Shown here: piece after piece, positions 1-12,600 of the stretch
Numbering within the stretch: the stretch's first letter is position 1
Layout: each line of letters begins with the position of its first letter
DNA from: Phylloscopus collybita
Lineage: Eukaryota; Chordata; Aves; Passeriformes; Phylloscopidae
Assembly (NCBI GenBank): GCA_027886175.1
Contig: JAJNNQ010000026.1
Location: 25,624,001-25,688,000 of the forward strand
Length of the DNA stretch: 64,000 nucleotides
Reading direction: 5' to 3'
Made by a program: the position numbers and the translations under genes
Notes under the pieces: model-generated
Databases searched by the model: none
Seen by the model: the letters and a program-made list of their open reading frames with translations, nothing else
Told to the model about the DNA's origin: nothing

Positions 1-3000
1 ACACAACTTAAAAGTACAAGTGCACATTATCCTTTTCCCAGGCTAGACAAGCAGCAGATACCATTACAGTATCTCCCCTATGGCTGGTTTTCAAAGGCAA
101 CTAATGCAGTATACCAGACACACCTTTTCTGTTGCTTGTAAAATTCTGTTGTTCATATTTGTTTTAATGACAAGTCAATTTTCAAAACTTCCAAGAAACC
201 TCCAAAATTATGGGAGAGAACCAAGCATTAGAAGTTTGCATTGCTTTTAAAATACGTCTCTTATTAGTGATGTGTGAGTTCATAAGCATTAGGTGTGTGC
301 TGAGAACATGCTCTTAGTGGTCTGCTTTCATCTCCTCAAACTTCCACTCTTCTCAAAATTTGCTTTCCTACGTTCCCTCACCTCCTGAATTTTGATTTCT
401 TCTTATTCAAGCTAGACTTCCCACAATGAGAAACTATTTTATGATCTGCTGACAGTAAGCAAAGAAGCAGGATCATAAAGTTTACCAGAAAAGCAGAGTG
501 GTACGAATCTCTTGGTGCCACAAACAGGGTAAGTAATTACAAAACAGAAGTTTGTCATGAGACAGTCCTCCAGGAGACTGAATGGTTACAGCTCCTAGTG
601 AGCTGATCTCCATAAATAGAAACTCTAAATCAATTCTGTTTGCTTGCTGTGATTATATGAAATGCATCAACTATTAAACAAATCAATGTGACCCCAAAGA
701 TTCCTTGGCTTAATATCTTATTATTTTGGGTCTATAGGCTGATTAGACATTTAAATAAATTTCTGTGATAGCATCTGCAATATTTGAATATGCCAGATTG
801 TGAACACAAACCTTTATATTTCTCCAGTGCTTTATTTGCCAGCAATGACGATAATAAAATTAACAGCCTTCCCTTGCTTTTGCTGATACCATTTGGCTTT
901 TTCCAGAGAGGTCAAAGTAGGCATTTTACTGGTTGGAAATGAAATATGTCATGCAAGGTTTGAGTTATTCAGCTATTGACTTGTGGGAGCATTCATTTTA
1001 GTGAATAGTAAGTTACTCCAATGTTCTCAGTCCAAATTGATCCAACAGAATGAGACCCCCTTTGAAGTCTGAATTCCTCCACAATTTTTCTTTCAAAACT
1101 GCAGCTCTGAGCCCTTGTAGATGTATAGTGAGTAATTGGTGCTGATTGATTTCTGAATGTACAGATGGAAGAACAGGGAGAGGAATGACGCAATGACATG
1201 AGAGGATGCAAAGTTCAAGAACACCCTAGGCATGTGCCAAGGAGACTTTTCCTAAAAGCAATAATGTGACTGCAAAAAAGCCAGTGAGGAAGAAAAAAAA
1301 ATCAAAGATATAGCTGAATGGTGAAACAAGGAGATTTTAGCCTGAAGGTGTTGGTGAGATGGCTAGAGGAAGGAGGAGTTTTCAGCAAAAGAGCACATGC
1401 TTAAATGGAGGAGATGAAGGAGAGGGCAGAACTGTAGAAGTTCCTAACCACATACAAAGAAATCTGCTCAATTTGCTGTTCTGAGAGAGAAGGATCCCAA
1501 AGCAGCCCATATTGACAAAACAGAAGACATCTGAATTATGTGTCAATTCCTTTTTCCTAATTAAATTTTCAAAAGAAACAAATAAATATTTTGACTAAGA
1601 AAACAATGATTTACGATATCCTCAATTTCCTTACATGAGGATTTCAGGGGTTTTTAGATTATTTCAATGGTTTGAAATATTTTCTCACTGCTTCAAATTA
1701 TTAGAAATATCCAGATTCTGAAAGTCATCACTGTCTTATTGTCACCACAGTAAGAAATGCCTTTGTTTCCATTCACTGTTTCACAAGTAACTGTGTTATT
1801 ATCAGCTATGTAAATCTCAAGTGTGGTACACTATGACTTCCTACTTTTGGCTGGTCTTACAGGCATGGTTCTGACTCGGATTGCCATTGCCATATGAAAG
1901 TCTTACATTAAATAAAAATAAGGCTGGAATTTGCAGCTTGTATTGCAAAAGCAATTGAGAACATAATGACAGAATGACAATTGCCAAACAGAACAAAATC
2001 TTGAGAATTTGCAGGGTAAAACATCAGGCCACATCTATGGCCCACACTATTGAAGTTCTGCAGTTTTGTTTTCCTTTCTAGTTTAGATCTAAGAAAATCT
2101 AATTATGATTCATGAAATGACACTTCTGGTATCAATTTAGGTGACAACAAATAAAGCTTATATTGTTTTCCTTAACAAGGAGTAAATCTGAATTTTGTAG
2201 AGCTGCTGCCAAAGCCTACTGCCCCTATTTAAAATTGCTTTATAAGAAATATGTCTTTTTAATTTTTCTTATTTCCTAATAAATTGCTTTGGCATCCTTT
2301 CCCCACTTCAAAATGAATACATCTCACCATTCATTAACACTGTATTGAATAGCAGTGCTTCCTTCTGTAGCCAATCAGCATTACTCTAGTGTGCAATGTG
2401 GGTTGAGTTTCATTTACATTAGGATGCTTTATATTATTCTGACAAGAGAGACATCTTTACAGGGAAAATCTAATGTCTGCCACAAATATTTAGTTGCAGA
2501 GGCAACCAGACTAAGGCAGCCTTCCCTGGTTTTTGCTGCTGCAGCAGAGACTCTAACATGTGCAGCACCAAGTCCTGTGTCCTGCCCCAGCACAGACGGT
2601 GACTGCACTCACCAGCACAGCCCAGGCTCTCTGCATGTATTGCTGGCTGGATGTTAACCCCCACATTCCCCTTATCAGAGAGATTGTGAGTCTCTCATTC
2701 TCACTAATGAGGAGCAAGACAGGGTGAACAGGTTTGGGACTTCGCTGAGACTCCCACATCACAAAAAATGCATTTTGCACCATACAGTCACATCACCTAT
2801 CAGAGAGGTGGCTATCAGACAGAAGCTGAACTCAAGTGTTACTCCAAGCTAATTTCCAAGCTTCCCAAACCCTCGAACTTCTGACTTGTCTGCAACAAAT
2901 AAAGCAATTCTTTACCTCATCACTCTGCTTATTCCAAACCCACTTCTGCTGAAGTGGCCAGGTATCCTTTAAACCCAATATAAATCTCATACTATAAACC

Positions 3001-3856
3001 TCTTAATTTAACTTTCCTCATGGCTATTTGAGGAGCAAATAAATATTCTCCTGCTTTTCAGAAGAATGCCTTTGCAATTAAACCTTTTATTAAATCCTTA
3101 GATTGGTAAGAGCTGTACTGTCATATGAATACTCTATTAGCATGAAAAAAAGTAGTTAGAAAAAAGGCATGGAATATTTCTGCTAAGTGAAAATTCTTAT
3201 GAAGATCATAGGATCCTTGGAGCTTGCCTAGCACAAAAGGAATCTTTATTGAATTGTATTGCATAATTAATTGGACAACAATAATAGTAGCAGAATTGTA
3301 ACACTTTGCTTTCATACATGCTAAGGCAAAACTTTGCCTTGATCAGGAATCTAACTAGATTTGTTTTAGTCCATCAATTTTGCTTTCCAGCACATTGTAT
3401 GCCTCCTGTAACCACACTTGAATGGGTGAAAAGCTTGCTGTTTCCATTCATGCTGTCTGTTAATATTTTCTGCTGGGCCCTTCCACACTCCTGGCAATCC
3501 CTCATATTTCTTACTTCATTAGTCCAATCTCTATTTTCTCTAATTCCTGTGTTTCTCTAATACTGTGTTTTACAGTAATTCATTCTGAAAGCCAAACAGC
3601 AGACTGCCAAAATCAGGTCACCCTTATTTTGTTAACACGTGGTGGTGGCCAGTGGCATGACAAAGCAGGATCCAAATTCTGCTGGGATTTTAATACATGT
3701 GGTGATTCTCCCTGCTCCCGTTTATATACAATACTTAAGGGCAGGTCTATAACTTCACTGCCTTGATAACTAAAGCTACCTTTCCAAATTCAGTCATCAC
3801 TATTTATTAATCCCTCGTGGCTGTGTCCAGAAATCATTCTGCATTAATGCAAAGAA
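1..3856. other. Intergenic, AT-rich; no gene seen
   Basis: This stretch is AT-rich with stops in all frames. The longest open frames are about 100 codons or less, overlap each other on opposite strands, and resemble no protein family I know. I see no CpG-rich promoter, RNA gene or clear transposon end. A GC-richer patch around 2500-2660 (CTG/CAG-rich) produces short ORFs on both strands, which is what composition alone would give. It may contain distal regulatory elements of HTR1B, but sequence alone does not show this. Confidence 0.7.
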
Positions 3857-3915
3857 GCATAGAAATGCTGGCAGAAATAGGACCCTCTGGAAGTCATCCA
3901 GCCTGACATCCTCTG
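3857..3915 (-). mobile_element. Probable degenerate CR1 LINE 3'-end remnant
   Basis: The stretch reads like the reverse complement of a CR1 3' end: a 'catagaaatgctggcag' opening, then 'aggaccctctggaagtcatccag', which corresponds to the 'gggacctctggaggtcatc' block common in minus-strand avian CR1. It is short and diverged, has no clean octamer tail, and has no visible target duplication. The call rests on one matching block and could be coincidence. Confidence 0.4.
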
Positions 3916-6900
3916 GGGAGCACAGCAGTGCCAGCGCTGGGTCAGGTGAGCCTATGGCTTTGCCTTGCCAGTGCAGCAAAGGTAGGTGCAGCTTCCCTTC
4001 GAAATTGTCCCCTACCTTGCTTCCATGGATTAGTTTATAAAATGATAGAGTACATCTGCAATTTACTAACAGAGCAGCTAGGCTATATATGCATATTTAA
4101 AAATAAAATGTGCAGCTCTCTTTTTATATGAGTTCTTACACTAACCATCATAATCATGAACAATGGATTTTTTTCCTTCTTTTTGTGACTGCCTTTCACA
4201 TATATTTATATATATATCACACATATATGTTTACATATTTCATCAGATATATAAACCATATATCTGATATCTATCGGTATCTTTCAGTCTTCTTACACTA
4301 ACTTCAAGTAACATAAGAGAAACAGCTTAGGAGAATAGTGTAGGAAGAACTAATGAGACTGAGAAGACAAATATCAGAAAATAGAGGCATGAGAGCACAA
4401 AGACTTAAAGACAGCAAGTCTGTTTAACCAGCAGAAATAGGATAAGTATGAACCTTGACCACAGACTATCTGATTGAAAGCTATAAAGAACTATACTCAC
4501 AGAAGTCATTTGATACCAAGTAATCTTTAATTTAGCAGACAGGAGCATGGAAAGACCAACTGTTGGACATCTAAGGCATACAAGTTCATGCTAAAAAGAT
4601 GATGGAAATCTGTACCAGATTTTTTACCAGCATTTCTCCAGTGGAATAGACTAAAAAGGGATCCGGAAGAATGAATTGGGATGGGTCAGAATATGTGACC
4701 TGCTGGAGACCTCTTGTGTCCCTAAGGATTTTTCTGCTTTTTCTCCTGCTATCTCAGCTGGGCTGATAAAATATGTTGCTTGCCTTTCTCCTCTCTGACC
4801 TGGTTCTTGCTCCAGTCACCAACTCTTGAGTCAGAGTACTGGTTGGTAAAACTGTGTGGCCTGTAGTTATTGGTAGAGATCCCTAATGCTTCTTTAAAAA
4901 TCTGTTACTTTTTTCTGCCTGCAATAGGTAGATGCTCAAATTCTTTAGCAAGTTTCAAATATTCAAAAAATGCTACCCAGTATGTAAGTAGTGTGGGTGG
5001 AATTTAATTGTAAATGTACATAGTTACATTGCTTAAATGACAGCGGGGTTTAGTCCTTATTTTGTCAAGATTTGGTTTTGATCCCTGAGATCATTTGCTG
5101 TTAATTTTCTATATTTTCACATTTCTGGCTTTTGGAGTAACCCACACAAAACTTTTCCTACGGAGACACATCTATTTGCAAATCACCTCCATCTGAATAT
5201 TGTATAATTTAGTGAAGCTACTGCTTGTATAAGCTACTATTATCAAGATGCAAAGACTGAAATTATCTAAAACTGTTTGATAAATATCCTCAAATTTCTC
5301 AGTTGCTTTCCTTCATCTGGCTGTGCCCACCAAGTGTTCTTAAAATTACAAAAAGTAAAACTGTGCCCTTTAGCTTCAAATATATGCAAATATAGAGACT
5401 TTGACAAAAGAGTGTTAGAACCATTTCATTAAGTCCTCCTTTCTCAAGGTCATATTAAACATGCTTGTGATTAGACATCCAAGTAACTTTGTTTCTTCGT
5501 TTCTCTGACTTTTTGGAAATCTGATTGGCAATCAATTGGAAAATGCTGATACATGAGGGAATCTCAGAGGATCTGAAAACAGTTAACAGGTAGACTCGAT
5601 TATCTTTTTCAGCCCAAATAATCCTTGATAAGCAGCAGCCTGACCCTTTTAAATGAAAGCAGCAGAATTGAGTACAGAACAGGTAATGAGAATATAGCGG
5701 ATGATTTTAAAGTATGCTTAAAATCTCCAAAACAAATTTAACACAGTCCATTAAAGAAAGGAGGATATCTAAAATTGCTCTAATAATTTTCATGAAAGAA
5801 ATCCAAGAAAGGGAGTACACATAATCATCAGCTTCCAGGAATAACTTTCCTCATCCTGTTTCAGCCAGATAATATTAGGCTGTCAACAACTGGCTGACCC
5901 ATGTTTCATGGTTCCTTGGAGGATGATGTCTCAGAAGACTTTGTGCTTACTGGCAATCAAAATGTCAAAGACTGAACAATGCTACCAAAATGCATTTTTT
6001 TTTTTTTAAAGGGAACTACTGAACTCTTGCAGGTCTCTCTCAGAACATGAAACTAAAAATTCTTTTTCTCAGGAATTTACAAAGTGTAAATGTAAATGTG
6101 AGATGTAGGAAGTGGGAGCACTGCTGAGGTTTTATCAGATGCATTTTCAGAATCATGTAAAAGAGCAATCTACATTACTGGGTTTGTCACCACTGGTCCA
6201 AAGGTCATTGATAGGGCAGCACAGCAGAAGAAAGGAGTAAATTAACTCCTAATGTTACATATGGTACTAAGCCAGTAAGAAAGTCTGCTGAGGCAAGAAA
6301 TACACCCCTAGAAAAGACATTTCCAACAATAAATGCCAATATTTGCACTACAGCCAAACGAGAGAGGAAGAGGCCTGGAAAGTCACTGATAATAAACAGA
6401 AGTCCTGTCTGCCATGACCAGGTTCTTAGTGTTTTATATTAAGTGTATGAACGATATAGGCAGATGAAGAGGTTAGGCAGATTGACTTAAGATGAAACCC
6501 CCAATTCTTATAATCAAACTTTAAGTAAGATATTATCCTTTGGAGAGACTTTGGAGAACTTCATCTTTTAGGGCAGGTAAGAAGCAGATGCAGAAGGGAA
6601 AGGGCAATCATGTTCTCTACTTCTTAAAAACCCAGTCTTTAAGAACATAATTTCTAGCAGGTTTGGGTGTTTTCTCCCTTTTATCTCTATAGCTCAGAAT
6701 TCAGAGCTGCAATACAAGCAAACCACCAAAAATGTACATTACGTAGTAATAAATAGTCTGCTCTTTTACTTTCTTTTATTTCTCACTACTTGCATAACGT
6801 AAACAAGGGACAGTTCTTATCTTTAAAATAAAACATATAGCAAATATTTCTGCTTTTCTCCAACAGAAAATGAGGAACCTTTATATTTTGTAGGTTCTGG

Positions 6901-6960
6901 TTGATCTTATTTTGAAGTGTCCACTGTGCTGATCATGTCAGTTTATGTGGATCAATCATT
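3916..6960. other. Intergenic, AT-rich; no gene seen
   Basis: There are no credible ORFs, CpG island or RNA gene. The region holds an AT-dinucleotide patch near 4.2 kb (listed separately) and a T14 run at about 5995-6008. The remainder is unremarkable unique-looking sequence up to the LTR that begins near 6961. Confidence 0.7.
4196..4275. repeat. TA-rich low-complexity patch with a perfect inverted repeat
   Basis: This is a run of TATA/CATA dinucleotides with interruptions. Inside it, ATCAGATATAT at 4242-4252 is exactly complementary to ATATATCTGAT at 4258-4268, with a 5-nt spacer, so the DNA could extrude a cruciform with an 11-bp stem. TA-rich microsatellites often contain such arms by chance. 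Confidence 0.8.
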
Positions 6961-7972
6961 TGTTGCTGTATTTGGTTTGCATGGCAAGGCTTTGATAGCA
7001 GTGGGGCTTCTGTGAGAAGCTGTTAGAAGCTTCTCCTGAGTCTGGCAGAGCCAAGGCCAGCCCAGCTCCAAAACAGACCTGCTGCTGGCCAAGGCCCAGC
7101 CCATCCCAGTGCCACTGGGATAACCTATTCAAGAAGGGAGAAAAAAATCCCCTGTGTATCTGCAACTGTAGCAGAAGAGCAGAGTGAGAGAATATGTGAA
7201 ACAACTCTACATTAAGGAACATCAATGAAGGTGAAGAGGGCAGAGGTGCTCCAGATGCCAGAGTAGAGATATCAACCCATGGAAGTCCACACTGGAGCAA
7301 ATATCCACCTGCAGGCCCTGGAGGACCTCACACTGGAGCAGGTGGATGCAGCTGAAGGAGGCTGGGACCCCATGGGAAGCCTGTGCTGGAGCCAGCTCCT
7401 GGATGAACCTGTGGACCCATGGAGAGAAGCCCACACTGGAGCAGGTTTGCTGGCAGGACTTGTGACTTTATGAGGGACGCATGCTGGAGCAGGGTGTGCC
7501 TGAAGGACTGCATCCTGCGGAAGGGAACCATGCTGGAGCAGTTGTTAAAAATTGCATCCCATAGGAAAGAGTCATGTTGGAGAAGTTCACAGAGGACTGT
7601 CTCCCATGGGAGGGACGCCACACTGAGTGGGGGAAGAGTGTGAGTTCTCCCCTGAGGAGGAAGCAGCAGCAGAGGCAATGTGTGATGAACAGACCGCCAA
7701 CCTCATTCCCCATCCCCCTGAGTTGCCAGGGGGGAGGAGGTAGAAAAATCAAAAGTGAAGTCGAGCTCAGGAAGAAGCAAGAGGTGGTGGGGAGATTTTT
7801 AATTTTGGGGTTATTTCTCATTACCCTACTCTGATTTGATTAGCAATAAATTTAACTAATTTTGCCAAGTTGAGTCTGTTTTGCCTGTGACAGTAACTGC
7901 TTGAGTGATCTCTCCCTGCTCGTATCTTAACCCATGAGCCTTTCACTGTATTTTCTCTCCTCTGCCCAGCTT
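6961..7972 (+). mobile_element. Endogenous retrovirus LTR, 3'-truncated
   Basis: I recognise this about 1-kb block as a long LTR of a kind common in songbird genomes; the family name is not certain. It opens with TGTTG at 6961 and continues through a 'catggcaaggctttg' block. A degenerate TATA-like element follows ('taacctattcaag', 7121-7133). Next comes a tract in which 'ctggagca' recurs every 40-60 bp (7291 to about 7580), then AATAAA at 7845-7850, and a GT/CT-rich stretch ending at 'tctgcccagc'. The expected CA terminus is missing, so the 3' end was lost or has diverged and no target duplication can be scored. There are no internal retroviral genes next to it. The several 60-117-codon ORFs across it on both strands are by-products of the repeated units. 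Confidence 0.85.
7845..7850 (+). terminator. Polyadenylation signal of the LTR (AATAAA)
   Basis: A canonical AATAAA lies in the downstream third of the LTR, with a TTGAGT/TCTGTTTTGCC T/G-rich stretch 20-35 bp later. This is the expected position of the R-region polyadenylation site. It could end transcripts entering from the left, although none is known here. Confidence 0.6.
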
Positions 7973-8089
7973 AGATCTCGACTGATTTCTGAACTGTATA
8001 GATGAAAAACAACACAAGAGAAGATATTAATAGCTACTATTGACAAAGAGTTTATTCCAAGTCACTCAAAGTGTATATTCAGGACCCTC

Positions 8090-8620
8090 AAAGCTATTTT
8101 CATAGCAGCAAATACGATGTCTCTGCTCAAAAGAATTGCAGTCTAAGATTAGCACTAGCAGAGGCACACAGGTGGGAAAACATCAGCAAACAAGATACTA
8201 CCAGGAAGAATAATAGGTAGCAGTTGTACTTTAATCAACAGCCTGAGTCTTGTAAAGTCTGTTTTGTTGGCATCACAGCAAGGGAGGATTTTTATCCTTT
8301 ATAATGAGGTTATCTGTACCTGCTACAGGCAACTCGTCTCAAGCCTTGGAGGGCATGAAGATGTCTGACTGAAATTGAATAATACTCTGGGAGGGGCAAG
8401 CATCAGAGGCTAGTGGGAGGCAGTAATTAACCTGAATATGTGATGAGAAATAGATGAACTACCAAAGGCTTTGAAAGTCATGTAAAGAAAATTTGCTTGT
8501 TAGTGAGGTATTAATGGAGGATGGAGATAAGCAAAAGGATGCACACAGAAGGAATGAAGAGAGAATGGCCACAACAGCAGGCTATGAAATTGTGTGGTAG
8601 CATTTAGGTAGGTATAATGC
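8090..8620 (+). mobile_element. Ancient LINE-like repeat (L3/CR1-type 3' region)
   Basis: Several blocks follow in the order I remember for an old amniote interspersed repeat. 'attgcagtctaagattagca' and 'ggcacacaggtggg' are at 8137-8176. 'gctttgaaagt' is near 8468, and the GGAGATAAGC / GAAGAGAGAATGGCC / AGGCTATGAAA blocks are at 8520-8590. The similarity is diffuse, as expected for a very old element, and no coding frame survives. The same family appears at 34190-34620 in the same orientation. The exact family name (L3, CR1 or another LINE) is from memory and unverified. Confidence 0.55.
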
Positions 8621-9120
8621 AACTTCCAAGATGAAAAAACGTAGCTGAAACATTATAGAAATCAGGATGGCAGTTTTAGCAACTAAACCTCCCTAGCTTC
8701 AAGCTGCTCTTAAGCAGGGACAACTTGGGCAATGAGAACTTCACCTGAGCATTTTCTAGACTCTTAGATGGGGCTTTATGGTTTTGGAGTGTAGAAATCC
8801 CCTAGGATTTAGGGCTCTGTTTTAAATATGACAGAGGCTGTGGGTCTTGAGGGGACATGCAAGGATATTCTCGTCCTCCTTCCCAAGGATGGTAGTGGGA
8901 GCAGAGTGAGAAAAGAGAAGGTCAGGCTCCCATGCATATGTGTGCCAAACTGCAGGAGCAAGATATGGAGAAGGCAGTAAAGTAGTTTTGAAATGAAGGG
9001 GAGAAAGTTCATCACTAGGATGAAAAGTCATGAACTTAAATGGGAATGAGGGGCCAAACCAAGAAATGTTTCAGAGTAATAAGAAAACCAAGGAAAACCC
9101 AGAGTGAGCTGCAGATTGCT

Positions 9121-9142
9121 TTGTCGTTGTTGTTGTTGTTTT
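9121..9142. repeat. (TTG)n microsatellite
   Basis: Imperfect TTG repeats are followed by T/G-rich sequence to about 9156. This is simple sequence with no coding context. Confidence 0.9.
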
Positions 9143-9624
9143 GTGTGTTTGTTTTTAAATAATGGATACATATATTTATAGTAATTGGTAAGAAGCAGAT
9201 TGCTTAGGCTTGGAAGCCTTGGTCTGCTCTTAAAGAGGTGAACTGTGCACCCAGTGTGTACCTTTGCAGAGCTCCTAGGGTGCAGAGATGGAACTATGGA
9301 GATGGAACTAAGAACTGGGGAAGGGACATAGCAGGATTTGCCTAAGGAAAGAAAGAGAAACCCATGAAATTCACAACTGGAATTTAAAAGCTACAATATA
9401 AAATTATCTGATTCTACTTCCACAAACACAGACATGACCATCTGGCAAATAAGAAAAAGTTCACATCTCAACTTTTTAAAAATCCACTAGCATTTTAAAG
9501 ACTACATCTAGAAGCCAAAGTATTTTCAGATCACGTCAAAACCTCTTTATGGACATGTTCTACCTGAGATCGGAATCCTTTAATACTGACTTCTTCCTGT
9601 AATGAGAATTAAGACATATCCTTC

Positions 9625-9680
9625 TAAATATGATAAAGACCTATCTTTAGGTCTTTTATATAAATATGATAAAGACCCAT
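9625..9680. repeat. Short direct duplication flanking a hairpin
   Basis: TAAATATGATAAAGACC begins at 9625 and again at 9661 with one difference. Between the copies, AAAGACCTA (9635-9643) pairs exactly with TAGGTCTTT (9648-9656) across a 4-nt loop. This looks like a local slippage product rather than a mobile element. Confidence 0.75.
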
Positions 9681-12600
9681 CTATCTTTTACAGTTAGGTA
9701 TTCCCTTCCCCAATAAATAACCTTAAACATGAGACATAAAGACATGCACCTTCGCAGCTTCTATTAGAATACTTAGTTTAAACAATCTTTCGATAATGAA
9801 AAGATTGGGAAATAAGAAAGGAATAGGTAAAGATCTACAACTGGGACAATGCAGATCCAGGCTGCTGGATCTTGCTCTGTAGTTCTGCTTGGTTACTTTG
9901 AGAAAAGACAGATGAGACACATTCTGCTTCCAAGCAGTGGGATGCATGAATACCTTGTGTTTGGAAGAAGCCTCAAGTGACACAATTTTATTTACTTACC
10001 TCTTCTGGGCCTTTGTTTTTTTTCCCTAAAGAGCTACCCATAAAGCACTGGTGGATGCTGATGGCCTTTGCTGACTCAATTATTTTTTAGTAGATTCACT
10101 CATGGGTTTCACACTTTGCAACATGTAGACCATCAGTTTCATAACAGCCTCTCTCCAAGATTAGATTATGTTGGATTTAATTGGTTTACAGAAATTGTCC
10201 CTTGTGATCAGAATGTTATCTTCCACTGTGCTCTACCTTGCACAGTGCTGCTGAGAATAACTGTACATACCCTGAATCTCTCAAAGGGCCTCTTGACTTT
10301 GCAAAGTTCTAATATTTGGATGATGCTATGATCATTCACTACTGCTTTAGTCTTGCTACACTAATCTGCTGATGAAAGTAGGCCTAGAAGACCTTTGTGG
10401 CCTTCAAAACTGCTTCTGTTCCTGAATTTCAGCAGGTTGTAAGAAGTATCTCTCTCTAAGCCTCTTGCTAAGCAGAACAGACAACTAAATTTTGCAATTA
10501 AATCTCATACAGCAAAAGAAACTGTCAACTAGTAAACATCCTAAAAGGACTCAAATTAATGGATGATGCATTTTATTAAATTAGCCCAAATCTGCATGCC
10601 AGCAAAAGCTCCTAGCTTCTGATTACCTCCGGGAACAAAGACTAGAGCATGCTTATAAATAGTGGCAGTGGGCTTAGCATATGTTACCTTCTTTCCTAGA
10701 TAAATATTAATTAGCTGTGCAGAAGAAGCAGATCTCTAATAGGAGGGAATCTTTGTAGCTCCCCTTAAATCAGTGCTGACATAAAAATTTCACAAGGAAA
10801 AGATTTGATTCTTAATTTTCAGCAGTTTTACTTCTTTGCAGTGATTCACTGCATTGCACAAGTTTCCATCAAGCTTTTTTGCTTTAAAACATGTGCAGAC
10901 TTTATTTTTTAAAACACAAAATTCAGTGTTTCATTTCTGAAAACTTGATATTTGGGGCCCCTTTGAAATCAAGTCTGGATCCTGAAAGGAAACCTTTAGA
11001 GATTCCATTCTCTAAATCAGACAGAAAGACTGGAACATACTGAAGTGGGACAATGCTTTAAAACTGACATAAGTCCATATCTGAAAGTGGAAAATTTATC
11101 TTCTGCCAGATCTGAGCAGATGAGAAAATAAGACTTTTTTTGCATGAGAATCCCTACAAAGTCTAAATGCATTGTACTTTCCCTTAATGCTGAACAGGTG
11201 CTAAAGGTTATGCCACTAACTTTTATTCCTAGACAGCTGTACCTTTATGTCATATTGTCATGGCTATTTTCCACAGATCATTCCCCAATGGATATGCATG
11301 CATTTTGTAGCAGGTTATAATCCACTTATATTACAGCAGGTAGGTTGAAGTCCCTTCAGGTATATCATTGGAGACAGCTGGAACTGGAGGGATGATCATT
11401 GAGCCAGATCCTCTGGCACCAAAACAGGCATTTGCACTGATTCTAGTGTGCATTAGAGGTTCCAGCAGCCTCAGACAGAAACCACAGCCCTTTTCACACA
11501 AGCAGTCAGTTCTTCTGATTTGCAACAAAGCAGAATTATGGCCAGTGTGCAAGGAGAGGAGATGGGGCAGGATTGAAGTGGTTTCCTGTGGAGTATCTCC
11601 AGGAACATCGTTAAAAATCAAATTCTTGTGGATGAATGAGGAACAGACACCAGCCTCAACTTCTACCTCCATGAACTGAAATGTGTCAGGATCAGTGCAA
11701 TGAATGGAGGTCAACTGCTGAAAACACTGTAAGGGAGGACTGGAGAGGTTGTTTTTGCTTGACCTCTGTTACCTACTCAGGGGAATTGAATGATCTTCCA
11801 AGGGCATTTGAGAGCATTTTTCAGCAACTGTGCCTGACCAGCATGGGTCGAGAAACTCAATGTGTGTTTGTGCATTCTGAGCCCATGTGCTTGTTTCTTT
11901 GTCTGGGTCCTTAGAGTAAAAATCAAAACTAGGCCCAGCTGTTCCTTATAATTAAATTTCAGTAACTCAAGCTGGATGATTTTGACTAGTAACTTAAAAG
12001 TGATGGCATTTGAATGGCCTTAGCTGTATTTCAAAGTTAACGTTGAGAAACTTCACACAGACTTTGCCTATTTGCCTGTTGGCAAACTCAAGAAAATACC
12101 ACTGTGTTGATTTACATAGCGAAGGTTATCTTTGCTAACAGGACTCAGAATTTTGTTATTTTAAATATGAGTATGAGTCTCATCACAGTGCAGGAGGCTA
12201 CAGATGCCATTACACACAACTTACCAGCTGAATCAAGAGCAGAGGTGAAGTTTATATTGTGCACTGAGCCCCATGTTCAAATATAACTAAAAGATGCAAA
12301 AGCCAAAACCCACACATTATCTGTGGCCAGGACAGATCTGACTGTACAATGAGGACTTTTCCTTTCTGTACTTAGGTTTGTTTTTATGTGTCTGTCTTCT
12401 CTCTCTAATTTATTTCTAAGATATTTACGCCATACATGGGCAGTCTGTGAAGCAATAAACCAATAATAGGCTCAGTTTTCATTGCAGTTTCTATATTTGG
12501 GTATTTTAGTACATGAAAATCTGGATATAGGAAGTATTAACAGTCTCATGCCAGCAGAAAGAAATTAATTTTATGCCTGCCTCTGCACAGAAGCCAAAAG

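Noticed and set aside
1320..1450. Possible third copy of the ancient LINE-like repeat
   Set aside because: It is purine-rich with GGAGGAGATGAAGGAGAGGG-like wording, but the ordered diagnostic blocks are missing.
7222..7834. Several overlapping ORFs (70-117 codons) on both strands
   Set aside because: They are explained by the LTR and its repeated CTGGAGCA units. None resembles a retroviral protein.
11331..11714. 127-codon minus ORF with a cysteine-containing stretch
   Set aside because: It starts at TTG, has a plus ORF of 103 codons opposite it, and matches no family that I recognise.
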